DNA of 64,000 nt. It comes from Elmis aenea (lineage: Eukaryota > Arthropoda > Insecta > Coleoptera > Elmidae). The stretch spans positions 58,924,108-58,988,107 of the forward strand of contig OX393577.1 of NCBI GenBank assembly GCA_947652605.1, read 5' to 3'. The notes under the pieces are model-generated. The model was not told the DNA's origin. It ran no database searches and saw nothing but the letters and a program-made list of their open reading frames with translations. A program made the position numbers and the translations under genes. This document shows, piece after piece, positions 1 to 10,743 of this stretch. Each line of letters begins with the position of its first letter. Position 1 is the first letter of the stretch.

Positions 1-77
1 AAGTTTAAATTTTTTTAGTTTATTTTGAAAAAGGATTTTTAAATTTTGGTATAGCGTTTGAGTTAATAATTTTTTAA

Positions 78-315
78 CCCTTTGCGGTCCAATTAATTTT
101 CGCAAAATTCTACCCATTAATTTTCCGAAATTATTACTGAGTAATCAATTTTTTTTTGGCAGCGATATCTACTGATAACAGTCCCTTATACATACAGCTA
201 CAGGTTTCTAGTTTTAAAATGAAAATGAGCGGCAGTTATAATGACGTCAGCCGACCTTGAAATGCAGGCGTTAAAATATGCCGGCGGCCACGACCCGATG
301 TTGGACCGCAAAGGC
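78..315. mobile_element. piggyBac-like MITE with TTAA flanks
   Basis: The left end is CCCTTTGCGGTCCAA directly after TTAA (74-77). The right end is its inverted counterpart TTGGACCGCAAAGGC directly before TTAA (316-319). A TTAA target duplication with ends beginning CCY is the hallmark of the piggyBac superfamily. The element is about 238 bp and too short to encode a transposase, so it is non-autonomous. An open frame starting near 241 runs out of its right end into flanking DNA and is judged fortuitous. The class assignment rests only on the TTAA and the terminal inverted repeat. Confidence 0.7.
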
Positions 316-734
316 TTAATTCACGTTCGGTTTAGCCGAAATTATATAACTTGTCAAACATGTCACATGCCACATTCGAGTGGCGTAACCTATTTAAAGA
401 GAGAAGGGAGATGGTTGAGGACGATGAAGGAAACAGGCGTCGTTTTTTTGACAGTCCCGGAAGTTAGGTGTCACTCTATGTATACAGGGTTACACTGGAA
501 ATGAAATTTTTCGCACTAAATTCAAGATATTAATGACTTAAATATACTCCAGAATAAGCATCTCATTTCTAATAACAATAAAAAATTGAAACGGGATTAA
601 TTTTGTTGTTACCTTGCATAATAACAGGTTCTGCAGTGAATAGAGCGATTCTAGATACGCCATAAGTAAGAAAAAAATTATCACCTACTTAATAAATTTA
701 ACATAATGCTAAATGAAAATGTGATCTTTAATAT
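316..734. other. gene-free flank upstream of ZIP gene 1
   Basis: The sequence just beyond the piggyBac-like MITE is richer in CpG than its surroundings, up to about 460, and then becomes AT-rich. The open frame crossing 316-504 shows no domain I recognise. A promoter or non-coding exon of gene 1 could lie here, but nothing specific supports it. Confidence 0.3.
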
Positions 735-1018
735 TATTTAAAATTAACATCACGAAGATGACCGATCTCCATTTCGGTTCACAAATCCCGTTGCGCGTAG
801 GCCCATGATTGAGCAGCATGATCACAGGAATTCGAGCCACCTCTTCTCGGATCCGTTCTTTGAGGTGGTGGTGGTGGTTGGAAGACGTGTGAATTCAAGT
901 ATTCCCAAAGGAAGTAATCACATGCGGACAGATCGGGAGATATGGCGGGCCACGATATATCTCCGTTCTTCGAGATGATATGATTGGGGAAGAAATTCCT
1001 CACAACATTCATGGAAAC
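735..1018 (-). pseudogene. DDE transposase C-terminal fragment (Tc1/mariner-like, DUF4817-associated type)
   Basis: The minus-strand translation contains FPNHIISKNGDISWPA, then SPDLSACDYFLW and GYLxSxV-like residues. This is the region around the second and third catalytic acids of IS630/Tc1/mariner DDE transposases, in particular the insect group carrying an N-terminal DUF4817 helix-turn-helix domain. Only this part survives and the following frame degenerates into a proline-rich stretch. The downstream portion, with a conserved NGGH-like coding stretch near 765, is still recognisable. It is a dead remnant. Confidence 0.75.
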
Positions 1019-1250
1019 TATTGAGGTGTTGCACGTAGCACCATCTGTCCGTGAGCGATCACTTCCTTTGGACGTACTTGAAAGCACTTGTTTCAATCAC
1101 CAACACCACGCAAGCTCCAGGAGTTTAAATAACGAATTCGAGAAGAAGTGGCTCAAATTTCTGTGACCATGCTACATAATGTAATTGGTAAGTAACCTGT
1201 GCACAAGACTGACAGAGTGTGTTAAACGAAATGGAGGTCATTTCGTGATT
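1019..1250 (+). pseudogene. second copy of the same transposase tail, opposite strand
   Basis: Read on the plus strand, the sequence from about 1040 encodes LSVSDHFLWTYLKAL in a frame entered after a shift. This parallels the LSACDYFLWEYLNS of the minus-strand fragment at 735-1018. Further on, GAATTCGAGAAGAAGTGGC matches the other copy's ATCCGAGAAGAGGTGGC, and both copies end in a related AAATGGAG..TCATTTCGTGAT stretch. The two copies are head-to-head with the junction near 1015-1030. A GTAAGT at 1188 would serve as a splice donor, but there is no direct evidence of use. Confidence 0.6.
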
Positions 1251-1394
1251 CTATAATATTTTATTTAGTATATGTTAAATCGATAATTTAATACAATTTT
1301 TCTTGGTTATGGGGTGTTCATAATCGCCAGCTTCACTGCCACAACTGTTGTATGTACCAATAGTTGTACTTTATGTTACGTGTTCCTTAAAACT

Positions 1395-1412
1395 CTTTTT
1401 ATTGCAGGCAAA
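1395..1412 (+). promoter_or_regulatory. splice acceptor and start context of ZIP gene 1
   Basis: A pyrimidine run followed by ATTGCAG ends at 1407, five bases before the ATG at 1413. This indicates that the 5' UTR of gene 1 is spliced and that its first exon lies further upstream. The open frame can be read back to a GTG at 1314, but that stretch lies before the acceptor and carries no ZIP features, so 1413 is chosen as the start. Confidence 0.6.
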
Positions 1413-2448
1413 ATGGAATATGTTGTAGAAAAAATCTCTGATGTTCACAGTCATGAACGAGAAAAACATGAGCACGACAAAGAAGACCATGAAGCGACCA
1501 TGACCGCTAAGATCGTCTCCATGTGCGGCCTGTTTTTGGCTTCTCTCATAATGGGCTGTCTTCCCCTCTTGCTATCAAGATGGTTAAATTGGAAATCAAA
1601 TCTGAAAAACAATCGAATCGTGGATTTGCTGCTATGTTTCGGAGGGGGTGTCCTTCTCAGCACAACCTTTATCCACATCCTACCGGAAGTCGACGAAAAT
1701 ATTGCGGAGCTAGAATTTTTCGAAACGGAAATGCACATACCTTTCGGTGAGATTTTCATGTTAGTCGGATTTTTCACGATGTATTTCGTGGAGGAGTGTG
1801 TACATTGGTACCTACATAAGAGGGAAAAGGCCACTGATATGCGAGCTCTTCGCAGAAGCTTGACTGTTAGAAGAGGCGAGCTGGACGTTACGGTGAAAGA
1901 TCTTAAAAGAGCATCTCAGGCGTATTTAGTTGAGGACCCCCCTAAACCAGAAGATGAAGACTGCAAACATAATCACGCCGGCCATAGCCATATTGTTTTT
2001 GAGGATACCGTTGTGAAAAGTATCCGTGGCCTACTGATAGTCCTAGCGTTATCCATCCACGAACTTTTTGAAGGTTTAGCTGTCGGTTTGGAGACTTCTA
2101 GTTCGAGCGTTTGGTACATGTTTGGGGCCGTTAGCGGCCATAAACTTGTGATAGCTTTCTGTATCGGTGTTGAATTAATAACCGCCGAAACAAAAACTCT
2201 TTTAACTGTGATATACGTTTTCGTATTTGCCGTTGTGAGTCCGATAGGAATTGGAATTGGTATCGCAATAAGCGGAGATCAAGAAGATTCAACGGCCGTT
2301 TTATCTGTGATACTAAGAGGTCTGGCTGCTGGAACTCTCCTATACGTCGTTTTCTTCGAAATACTCCAGAAGGATAGGAAAGGAGGTCTCAAACAGTATT
2401 TAGCAGTTTTCGTTGGATTTGCCGTTATGCTCATCATCATCATATTCA
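1413..2448 (+). CDS. ZIP (SLC39) zinc transporter, gene 1, main coding exon
   Basis: Plasma-membrane type ZIP permease, expected to bring zinc or related divalent metals into the cytosol. The exon encodes 345 residues. A His-rich start (residues 12-26: HSHEREKHEHDKEDH) precedes TM1 (about 33-54). TM2 (71-92) carries CFGGGVLLSTTFIH, and TM3 is about 112-133. The cytosolic loop has the metal-binding cluster HNHAGHSH (186-193). TM4 has the family signature HELFEGLAVGLE (His216, Glu220), TM5 has GHKLVIAF (His243), and TM6-TM8 follow with SPIGIGIGIAI and GTLLYVVFFEIL. All family hallmark residues are present, as expected for subfamily II (ZIP1/2/3-like). The exon ends at 2448 before GTAAGT, splitting an AGT codon after its first base. 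Reading on to the stop at 2498 would add only intronic residues. The terminal exon is not certain; acceptors end at 2506 and 2510. Confidence 0.9.
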
Positions 2449-3560
2449 GTAAGTTATTTTTAATTATTTCTTTAAAACCATCGGCATTTTTTTTTTGAGA
2501 ACGCAGGGAGGTATAATCTTGATGTTAAAAAGCTACTGGGAAAAGCCACTAGGAAACTATGTATAGGAATAAAATTAAAATATACGACTTTCTTTCAACA
2601 TAGAAAAATGATGGTATTTCCCCTGAATAAATTTCCTGTATGTTAAGTATTTAATGTGTTCTTACTCATTGTATGTACTTGGGGATTTACAGCTAATTAA
2701 AATTCCGTACCTGTTATCTTTAATTCTTGGTAGTGTTAAATTTATACAGGTTTATAAATACGCTTGTATTCATTTCATTCGCTTTATTACACCTGAATAT
2801 ACGACAGTTGGACTTTTGCGTTAGAATAACAATTTATCAGTTGCAATAAAACATCAAACGTGAAAAAAGAAATAACTTAAATGACTGGAAATTTTCACAA
2901 ACCGGTATGGTATAAACATTTTGTAATAATATTTTTCGGCCCAAGTTCTTTTATGGAAAACGAATCGCTTGCTTCCTCTTTTTTCCTATTCATGTGTTCA
3001 TGTATAAATAAATTATTGCAAATGTGCTCATTAGGAGACGACTAATCTGTTCAAATTGTAAAAATTCATTATGAGTTGTTTTCTTTACACTTTCTGTAAG
3101 ACAAGTTTACGTTGAACTTCCGTTTAGTTTAATCGTGATGTTTTTCTTTTAATGAACTTGAACCTTGTTGTATACACTGAAAACTATCCTATGACAATGG
3201 ATTGGGTTCATGACTCACATGACAATGACTGGGATAATTGGTATGACCGTGACCATGTACTTTACTAAAAAATACCTCGTGTCCAAAAAAACAAACGTTT
3301 TAGGTTACGTAATATTAAATGTTTCAAAAATTGCGTGCGATCAAAAATTATTTTGAGTAGTGTTAAAGTTTAGTGTACCTATAATTTTGGTTCAACCGGA
3401 ATTAGTAACGCTTGCTAAATATAATAGTGGACTACATATACAGTGTGTTTCGGAGATCACCTTCGGGCTGTTACCAAGCAACACGTTCTGGTGGCAACAA
3501 AATTCTTGTAAGATTATCAATGCCCTGGGGTGAATTCAACTGATAAAAACTATTTTAACA
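2449..3560. other. last intron / 3' region of ZIP gene 1
   Basis: This stretch begins with the GTAAGT donor and has a T-rich acceptor candidate near 2490-2510. It must contain or lead to the short final exon and 3' UTR. AATAAA-type signals occur at several places in the AT-rich sequence, so none is singled out. No repeat boundary or other gene was recognised. Confidence 0.4.
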
Positions 3561-3562
3561 GA

Positions 3563-4378
3563 TTACAGAAAACGGTTAACATATCCAGCATGGGGATATT
3601 GCTTATTATGATGGATACAGGTTTGCCTAAATTGGATGAATTATTCTTAAGAATGGCAGGAGCTACAATCAATTTTTTAAAGTACAAAATTCCTTGTACT
3701 TCAGAAGTTATAGCAAAAAATATGGAAAATTTGATTTTTTTTCTATTATAGTTTTTTTTTTTGTGTAAATCATTAGAACGATTTTATTTGCACTTTCTTG
3801 AGGTACTTTTTATGTGTAAAATGTGACTATGATTCTCTAGCAAAGAATGTAGCATCTCAAAAAGTCATTTGTTTTTGTAATTGTAGCCATGATTATAACA
3901 AAATTGTTACAAATACTATCGGATTATACGATAATATCAGACAATTCGAATTTTCTTGGTTTTCTTAGTTATTTTATAAATAGCTATTGCAAGTGATATC
4001 CCATTAGAAAGAGATAAAAAATGCATATTTAACAATTCCAAAGCCAACTTGACGCCCTGTAAGAAAATATGAAATTAGTGGTAATATCTCAAAAATGGAA
4101 AGTGACTTAAAAAATCTAAAATGATAGTTACATTCTACATACAAAAATACTTCGAGAAGGTACAAGTAAAATGGATCTAACGATTAAGACAAAAAAAACT
4201 ATGAGAGAAAAACAAACTCAACAATTTAATTTTTTTTGCTATAGTTTCTGAAATACAAAATTGATTGTAGCTCCTCTTATACTTACAAATAACTCATCCA
4301 ATTTAGGCAAAGCTGTATCTCTTATAATAAGCGAGATCCCCATGCTGAAACTATTATCTGGAACACCTTGTATATTAT
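3563..4378. mobile_element. foldback (palindromic) MITE, degraded left tip
   Basis: The right arm ends ACACCTTGTA before TATTA. Its inner sequence, including AATAAGCGAGATCCCC and the GCTTTGCCTAAATTGGATGA block, is repeated in inverted order at 3590-3680. It belongs to the TACAGGGTG foldback group by its end and by the GGGGATATTGCTTATTAT block. An open frame at 3530-3751 lies in the left arm and is not a gene. Confidence 0.65.
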
Positions 4379-4414
4379 AATAGCGAATTTTTAATTGCAT
4401 GAGTAAAAACAATA

Positions 4415-5490
4415 TACAGGGTGTTTCTTAAATATTGCCAAAAAAAATCGGAAGGTGATTCCTAATCAAACATTAAGGGGGGTCTTTATATAATTTTTTT
4501 TTCTTAGACGTCTTCTTTCGAAATTACACCCCCTAAAGGGGAGCGGTAAAATTGAGTTTTTATTTTATTTCTCAAATTTGGATGTATGTAGGAGAATGAT
4601 ATTTGGTAGATGTTTTATACTTATTAAATGGTTTCCGATAGTAATATTTTTAAACATCTCCAACCTTCACAGGAGGCTGAAAAGTGCGACCCCTATTGAT
4701 TTTTTTATCAGAACTCTTTGGTGGGTTGAAATTTCGCAATTAAAAATTATTTTTTTAAAGCTTGATTTATTTAGAAACTGCTTTTATCCTTTAGTTTTTC
4801 TCGTAAAACCTACCGTGTTTGAGTAAAAAATAAAATAAGTAAACATGACCATCAAATAATATTCCAATATAAAACGATTCATTTTGGTGGTTACCACGGT
4901 TTGTATATGTTCATGTTGGGTAGAACTGACAGGCGTCTTAGCGTTGTCGCCGCGTAAACGTCGAAATGAATTACACCCGTCACTTCTACCCAACATGAAC
5001 ATAAACAAACCATGGTAGCCACCAAAATGATTCATTTTATATAGGAATATTTGATGGTTCATGGTACTTATTTTATTTTTTACTCAAAAACTGTAGGTTT
5101 TACGAGAAAAACTAAAATAAAAAAAGTTTCTAAATAAATCAGGATTTTAGACAAAAATGTTTTAATTAAAAAATTTAAACTCAACAAAAAATTCTGATAA
5201 GAAAACCAACAGGGGTCGCACTTTTCAGCCCCCTGTGGAGGTGGGAGATGATTAATAATATTACTATGGGAAACCTTTTAATAAATATAAAACATCTACC
5301 AAGTATCATTCTCCTACACATATCCAAATTTGAGAAATAAAATAAAAACCTAATTTTACCTCTTTCCTTAGGGGGGTGTAACTACGAAAGGAGACGTCTA
5401 AGAAAAACAAATTATTTGAAAGACCCCTCTTAATTTTCGATAACGAATCACCTCCGGAATTCTTTTGCAATACTTAAGAAACATCCTGTA
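4415..5490. mobile_element. near-complete palindrome (foldback element), about 1.08 kb
   Basis: It starts TACAGGGTGTTTCTTAA and ends TTAAGAAACATCCTGTA, with TA on both sides. The inverted arms run almost the whole length (about 500 bp each) and meet around 4940-4985, near the paired CATGTTGGGTAGAA / TTCTACCCAACATG blocks. The open frames inside (4578-4826, 4784-5062) are arm sequence. A transcript would fold into a very long hairpin. Confidence 0.8.
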
Positions 5491-7536
5491 TATTCAGTTT
5501 TTCTTGTCGTTTCAATTTTAATGGTATCTAATTATTAAAGATTCATGTTATTATATAAAATTATTATTTTAGAACATCAAAAATTACTGCAAGTGTAGGA
5601 GTCTTTGTCTGTTTGTTGAATCATAGAAGTTTGTCGACGATATTTGTGGTTTTATATTGGTTAATAGCAAACAAAAAATATAATGCACATGATAAGAGTT
5701 TGCAACATTTATTTACAATAACATGCCTTAATAAATTTGCAGATATGAAACTTCAAGACGAACCGGTTTTTTAAATAATATCAATAAAGATAGCAGTGTT
5801 CAGCTCATTAACTTTTTAAATTTGGCATTAATGATATTGCAAGATTTCTTATTGACATTTTCATATGTTGGAGATGTCTACGAAGTTCGAATTTGGGTCA
5901 CCTTAATCTGCGATAATGGTGATTTTTTGGCAACGCCCAAATGCAACGGAACAACCTTTTATGGAAGTGTGGTTGTCAAGAAAACAGATTTTAGATTATG
6001 ACTTTACCATTGAAAATAAGTTATCAAATACTGTTGTTATAAATTTGTTTATAAATATTTTTTCCGATTAAATACAGTTTAGATCCCGAACAAATTTATT
6101 ATAATTATATTGGCTCAGAAATGTTGTAGATGTTTTTAAATTGAAATCTAGTTTTATGGTGTGAAATTCTTCGCACAACTTAATTTTATCATTTAGTGGT
6201 TAATAAATTAATTCAATAATATTGCCCGCAAATTGCGCAAAAGGAAGTGTTTATTTTAGTTCAATTACTTGCGTCAACATGTAGGAGACGTTCTTGTATT
6301 TGATGCGGTATTTATATTGTTCTTGTTCATGGAACTACAGGCCGCAGGCCGCAGTATTATAAAATAAATCTAAGAAGTAATTTTTATTTATAGCTTGTTA
6401 AAGCTATTGACTTAATTTATACACTTTGGTTGAAGGATAATTGCAAAGGTATTTGTTTAACATAAAACAAATTAAAGGTAAACAAAATTTATATTTTAGT
6501 TGATGGTACAGCTCATTTCAAATTTAATTTTTTTTTGTATAGTTTTTGTTGTGTATTCAAACAAAAACCACAACAAAAAATTATTTAATTTTGATGTTTC
6601 CAGTGTATGTGCAGCGTCATTCAAAAAGTCTGCAACAAATGAAAAAAAAAACATTATAATTGTTTTCTCAGAAAATTTTATTTTTGGTAAAAGTTGATGC
6701 ATGATCTAAAACTAATTTTAAGATAAAAAAAAGTTCGATAAAAAGTCAGGACACTAGATTTTAGCGATTTTCGAAATATTCGCAAGAGTAGTGCCCTTAT
6801 TTTAAGAGATACAAAGGAATTGTATATGAAAAAGTTATTTAGAATCTAAAAATAAGGCTAGATTTAAATTGTGACGGTCAAATTCTAGTTTTAATTTTTT
6901 AGGAAATTTTAACATTAAAAAAATATGCAAGATTTTAAATATTTATTGATGTGACATTTCACGAATTATAACCAACTTAATATTAAAAATGTGCTAGTAG
7001 GTACCGTAATGTAATGTGCCATTTCTAAATAGCACCATCTTCCATTTATGCCAGTGGTTTTCAGCCCTTTCTCTTTTCTTAAAGTAAAATACGGCACCGC
7101 TTTTAAATTGTACATAACGAAAATGATTTTTTAAAGCTCTTACTGCAAGGAACTTGAAGCGGATTCATGTGTACCATAATCTTGAAGGGTTCGGGGAATC
7201 CACGTATGAAAGTAAATATTGTTTGACCTTACGTTTGCGTTGTCAACTTCTTGAAAGACGACCTTTCTAAATTCTTATCGCATTACATTTCGACAGATTG
7301 TAAGATATGGCATAATTTTAAGTTTTTATTGTTATTGCTGCAATCATCTTTAACAAAATTAGAAAAGGTTCATAGCAACAACGATTATTAATATTAGTAA
7401 TACACATAATATTAATTTGATGTAGCAACAACGTTCTTAATTAGTAGAAGGTGCTACAGCAATAGAAGAAAAATATGCTTTCCAAATTGTTTAATATGAC
7501 CAAATATGTTATAAAAATTTGACATCATTATACACA
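5491..7536. other. intergenic DNA, nothing recognised
   Basis: AT-rich sequence with no coding frame of known type and no terminal repeats that I could pair. The small frames near 6496-6702 read a poly-A/poly-T-rich stretch on both strands and are not supported. Confidence 0.4.
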
Positions 7537-8557
7537 TACAGGGTGTCCACCTAGTTCGTATTTCCTTCATATATGGGTTATTATTCAAAATAGAAAAAAA
7601 GTTTCCAAACAAAATTTGTTGGAGATTATGTGCTCCATAACCTAAAATTGTTTTCAGCTATACCGAGTGTTTAGTTGCCGCGCACCGATTTGTAACTTTT
7701 ATACTTTAAAAGCAACACACTGTATATTTTTCACTTTTTAGATTCCAAATTAAATTTTCCTTCCAAAATGTTCAAGGTTTTTTGTACCTAAAATCATTAG
7801 TTTTCGAGTTTTAACTTTTTTTTTTTTTAAATATTGACGGATAGGTACAGGTCTGCAACAAACTGTTTTTATTTAGCGATTTAACAACGCCAGTGTAAAA
7901 CAATTTGGGAGTGTTGGTAAAAATACGCTTATAATGCCTCGTGAATAATTAAACTTTCAAAATGACACACAGGGTGTTTGTTTTTGTAGGTCCGTTTAGC
8001 TGAATTTTAAACACGAATAAGTATTTTTTTTTTAAATATTTTTTTGTTAATATTTTAATTGTCTTTAAAAAATATTCTAGGTGTTTCGTGCCTAAAACTT
8101 ACATTTAATGAAATTAAGATAATGGGTTTTGAAAGAAAATTGTAATAAATAACACTTTTAATTTCAGTTCAATTTGAAGGCTGTAAATGTCTATCGTCTC
8201 TGCTAGATAAATTAAAAAAAATCGTTTTTCTTACGCTGTTTTAAGCAATAATAGTTTTTTTTGTTTAATTTAAAAAAAAAATAATTAAAACTTGAAAACT
8301 TGTAAATCATTCATTTACTGCTCTAATGTGATAAAAAAAAAACTGTTAAATACCATCTTCAATTTTAATATAACATAGATATAAGAATTTGTTATTATTT
8401 AAAATTATTATGTAAAAAAAATTATGCCTAGCGATGGTAAATATAAACATAACAATATCGATGATCTCTAAAAAATTTTGATGGGAAACTACTTTTCTAT
8501 TTTGAATAATAAATCATACCTGTATGAAGGAAATACGCAGTAGATGGACACCCTGTA
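7537..8557. mobile_element. foldback element, about 1.02 kb
   Basis: Ends TACAGGGTGTCCACCTA and its inverted form TAGATGGACACCCTGTA. The inverted arms include CGTATTTCCTTCAT / ATGAAGGAAATACG. Internal copies of the terminal motif occur at 7690-7725 (CACACTGTATATTTTT) and 7965-7985 (ACACAGGGTGTTTG). Its right TA is shared with the left end of the next foldback (8556), so the two abut exactly at a TA. Confidence 0.8.
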
Positions 8558-8954
8558 CATAGTAGTGGCCTATTTTCGATGCCCGTACAGGGTATCTCGC
8601 TTATTATCAGAGATAGAAAAAAACCAAGAACGTGGTCTAGATTTATTTCTTCGAGAGGAATCTAACGCCGTAAACATATTTTTGATATCCTCTTTTTGTT
8701 TTGTTTTGTTTTTCAATGTATGGGAAGTTGGGTTAAGATGACTAGGTTAACAAGAAAATTAAGTTTTGGCCAAGAGAAAAATGATATAATTAAATAAAAA
8801 TGACGAATACATACTTTGGTGAATTACCTTTGAATTCCCTATGATTTTAAACTAAACAGCGCTTCCAATATTACAATAAAAAAAACATTTTAGTCATCTT
8901 ACCCCATAGTGCGGGTAAGCTGACGAACATAATGGGGTAAGATGACGCCGACGC

Positions 8955-9416
8955 CTACATACATAAAACACAAATAAATTGTCCTTGGCCATCGTAAGTG
9001 GTACAGTCTTCATGGCACCACTCTTGACATTTGCAACACTGAATCCAGTCTGTCGCTGGTGGTTCTGTATAAGGTTTGTGGCAGATTAGACAATAATAGG
9101 ATAAAGATTCAGTTGTTTGAGAAGATATAGCAGTTTTTTCATTAGGCTTCGATTTCTTCTTATTCTTATTTCCTCCCTTCTGTTTTGCTAACCTGTCTTT
9201 CTCTTCTAATTGATTTTTTATGGGAGTGCCAGTAATTACGCTCGCTGAGAGTTTTTTATTATTTTGAACAGGACGATTAATAGTTGGCAAGAGTCTGATT
9301 TTCCACAGTGAGGTGTCAGATTTCGATTTTGAGCAGCTAGGGCTTGTTCCTTTAGAGGTAAATAGTTTGCCCCTTAACAATCCTTGATGATGGAGAAGGT
9401 TCAGGTTCTCCATCAT
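8955..9416 (-). pseudogene. PHD-finger C-terminal tail of a pogo-like transposase
   Basis: The 153-residue open frame has a lysine-rich basic stretch (about residues 75-93, GGNKNKKKSKPNEK) followed by a C-terminal zinc-binding module. That module reads YYCLICHKPY, WIQCCKCQEWCHEDC and FICVLC, the C4-H-C3 spacing of a PHD finger. Insect and other animal pogo-group transposases frequently carry such a C-terminal PHD finger after the DDE domain. Here no DDE domain precedes it. Independent function is unlikely, since the frame has no intact N-terminal partner. The neighbouring frame at 9420-9629 continues the same acidic linker after a frameshift. Confidence 0.7.
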
Positions 9417-9564
9417 TTTTTACAGGCGTAAACAAAGCAATCTTTTCATTTGCTTCAACGGAATATTGCCATCTGAAGAAAAGTCTGAATCATCTGAGTT
9501 TTCATCAGGAATCTCCCTACCAAAGTTACCATTAGTATCTCCACCAATGTTACCATTGATATGG

Positions 9565-9705
9565 TCAGAAACATTCAGGTATTTCATATCTTGCAGCAGC
9601 TGCATTGCAGGATGTAGTTCCTTCTTCAATGTCGTGCATAGCCGCTATAATTGCGCCTTGAGACCACTGACCACGATTGGTCTTTTTTTTGTAGGTTCTT
9701 GGCAT
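9565..9705 (-). pseudogene. N-terminal HTH (CENP-B/psq type) of a pogo-like transposase
   Basis: From an ATG at 9705 the minus strand reads MPRTYKKKTNRGQWS, then AIIAAMHDIEEGTTSCNAAAARYEIP, ending at a TGA (9565-9567). This matches the first helix-turn-helix of Tigger/pogo transposases (K-K-T-x-R-G-x-W start, alanine-rich recognition helix ending in Y-x-I-P). The C-terminal region begins within about 50 residues in a shifted frame, so an internal deletion removed the catalytic core. Confidence 0.75.
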
Positions 9706-10039
9706 GGATGTTCTGGATGTAATAAAATTTTATTACCAAAACCAGTGCTTACTGGTTGCTGGGGCAAGATGACGAATCGTTATCTTACCCCTGTCATCTT
9801 ACCCCACTACATATTAAAAATGTTTTTCTAATTTACATAAAAAACTACCAAAAGATTTATAAAATTTAAACAGAATACTAATACTATCACAGGTAATGTA
9901 CAACCTACAGCAAAATTCAATTTGTTTTTACCTGAGTTTTCCCAAAAAAACACTAAACACCGGCAATAAATATTGTAACCGAACATGTGATGACAAACAA
10001 TTGCTTTTAACGGAAGAAATTTGAACTATATTAAAATCT

Positions 10040-10440
10040 TATAAGCTGATATTAACTTCGTCTACTACATCTCTCCTGCTGACTCGTTTTTCTTCTAGTC
10101 TCTGCCTCACTTTTTTCCCCCATTTTATTCTTGGTCTTCCTCTATTTCTTTTTCCCTCTATCTGCATTTTCCATCCTATTTTCGCGTATCTACTTTTTGG
10201 CATGCGTAGTAAATGTCCAAGCCATCTTAATTAATTTGTCTCCATCTTTTTCTTAATATCTGTTACTCCTAGGTTATTTCGAATTTTTTCGTTACTGATT
10301 TTATTGATCAGTCCACATCCCTCAATTCTTCTCAGAAATCTCATTTCCTGTGCCTGTATTCTTTGTTTTTGTTTTTGAGTTAGTGTCCAAGTTTCTGAAC
10401 TGTACGTGAGAATGAGTTTACGAAAGTTAGGAGTAATATA
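10040..10440 (-). pseudogene. non-LTR reverse-transcriptase C-terminal remnant
   Basis: Minus-strand translation gives YSSETWTLTQKQKQRIQAQE, then MRFLRRI, LRWLGHLLRMP and RGRPRIKWGKKVRQRLEEK. This is the standard C-terminal tail of insect endonuclease/reverse-transcriptase LINE proteins. One stop codon interrupts it just before the LRWLGH motif. No 3' tail or target duplication was identified. It sits inside the outer foldback at 8556-10743 and is therefore a later insertion. Confidence 0.8.
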
Positions 10441-10743
10441 TCGATATTTATTTGAGTAAAAATAAATCGAATATTGCTATCTTATTAACGACAAAAAAAC
10501 ATGCAATATTTAAAAAAAAAGTTTTTCCCCATCTTTTCGTTTAAGCGATATATTTAACATTTTTGAAAATTGCCAAAAATTGGTTTTTGGCTATATTTCG
10601 AGAATTACAAACGACATCACAAATGTGTCTACGGCAATAAGTTTCTCTAAAAAAAATCAAGTCTACGCACTTAGTTTTTTTTTATGTCTGATAATAACCG
10701 AGATACCCTCCCTGTATGGGCATCGAAAATAGACCACCTTGTA

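Larger units (their letters stand above)
8729..9806 (-). mobile_element. internally deleted pogo-like DNA transposon
   Basis: The ends are TGGGTTAAGATGAC (8729) and GTCATCTTACCCCA (to 9806). Further copies of GGGTAAGATGAC in both orientations lie at about 8893, 8911, 8935, 9762 and 9782, clustered near the two ends as subterminal sites. Between them the minus strand encodes the start of a pogo/Tigger-type transposase (9565-9705) and its C-terminal tail with a PHD finger (8955-9416). The DDE catalytic core is missing. The TA target duplication could not be fixed with certainty. Confidence 0.75.
8556..10743. mobile_element. outer foldback element carrying later insertions
   Basis: The left end (TACATAGTAGTGGCC, CTATTTTCGATGCCC, GGTATCTCGCTTATTATC) is inverted at 10690-10743 (GATAATAACCGAGATACCC, GGGCATCGAAAATAG, ACCACCTTGTA). 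The right end belongs to the CACCCTGTA group. The interior is filled by a pogo-like element (8729-9806) and a reverse-transcriptase remnant (10040-10440), which explains the 2.2-kb span. Confidence 0.7.

Noticed and set aside
241..504. 87-residue plus-strand open frame with two Cys-x2-Cys-like residues (CQTCHMPH)
   Set aside because: Its first third lies inside the piggyBac-like MITE and the CxxCH resemblance to a haem site is isolated. No domain or second copy supports a gene.
1314..1412. N-terminal extension of ZIP gene 1 from a GTG
   Set aside because: It precedes a good splice acceptor (ends 1407), starts with a non-ATG codon and adds a Cys-rich hydrophobic stretch not seen in gene 2.
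1451..1834. 127-residue minus-strand frame
   Set aside because: It is the antisense of the ZIP gene 1 coding exon and has no features of its own.
4415..5490. CRISPR-like or inverted regulatory repeats
   Set aside because: The repeats are two long inverted arms with transposon tips, not short direct repeats with spacers.
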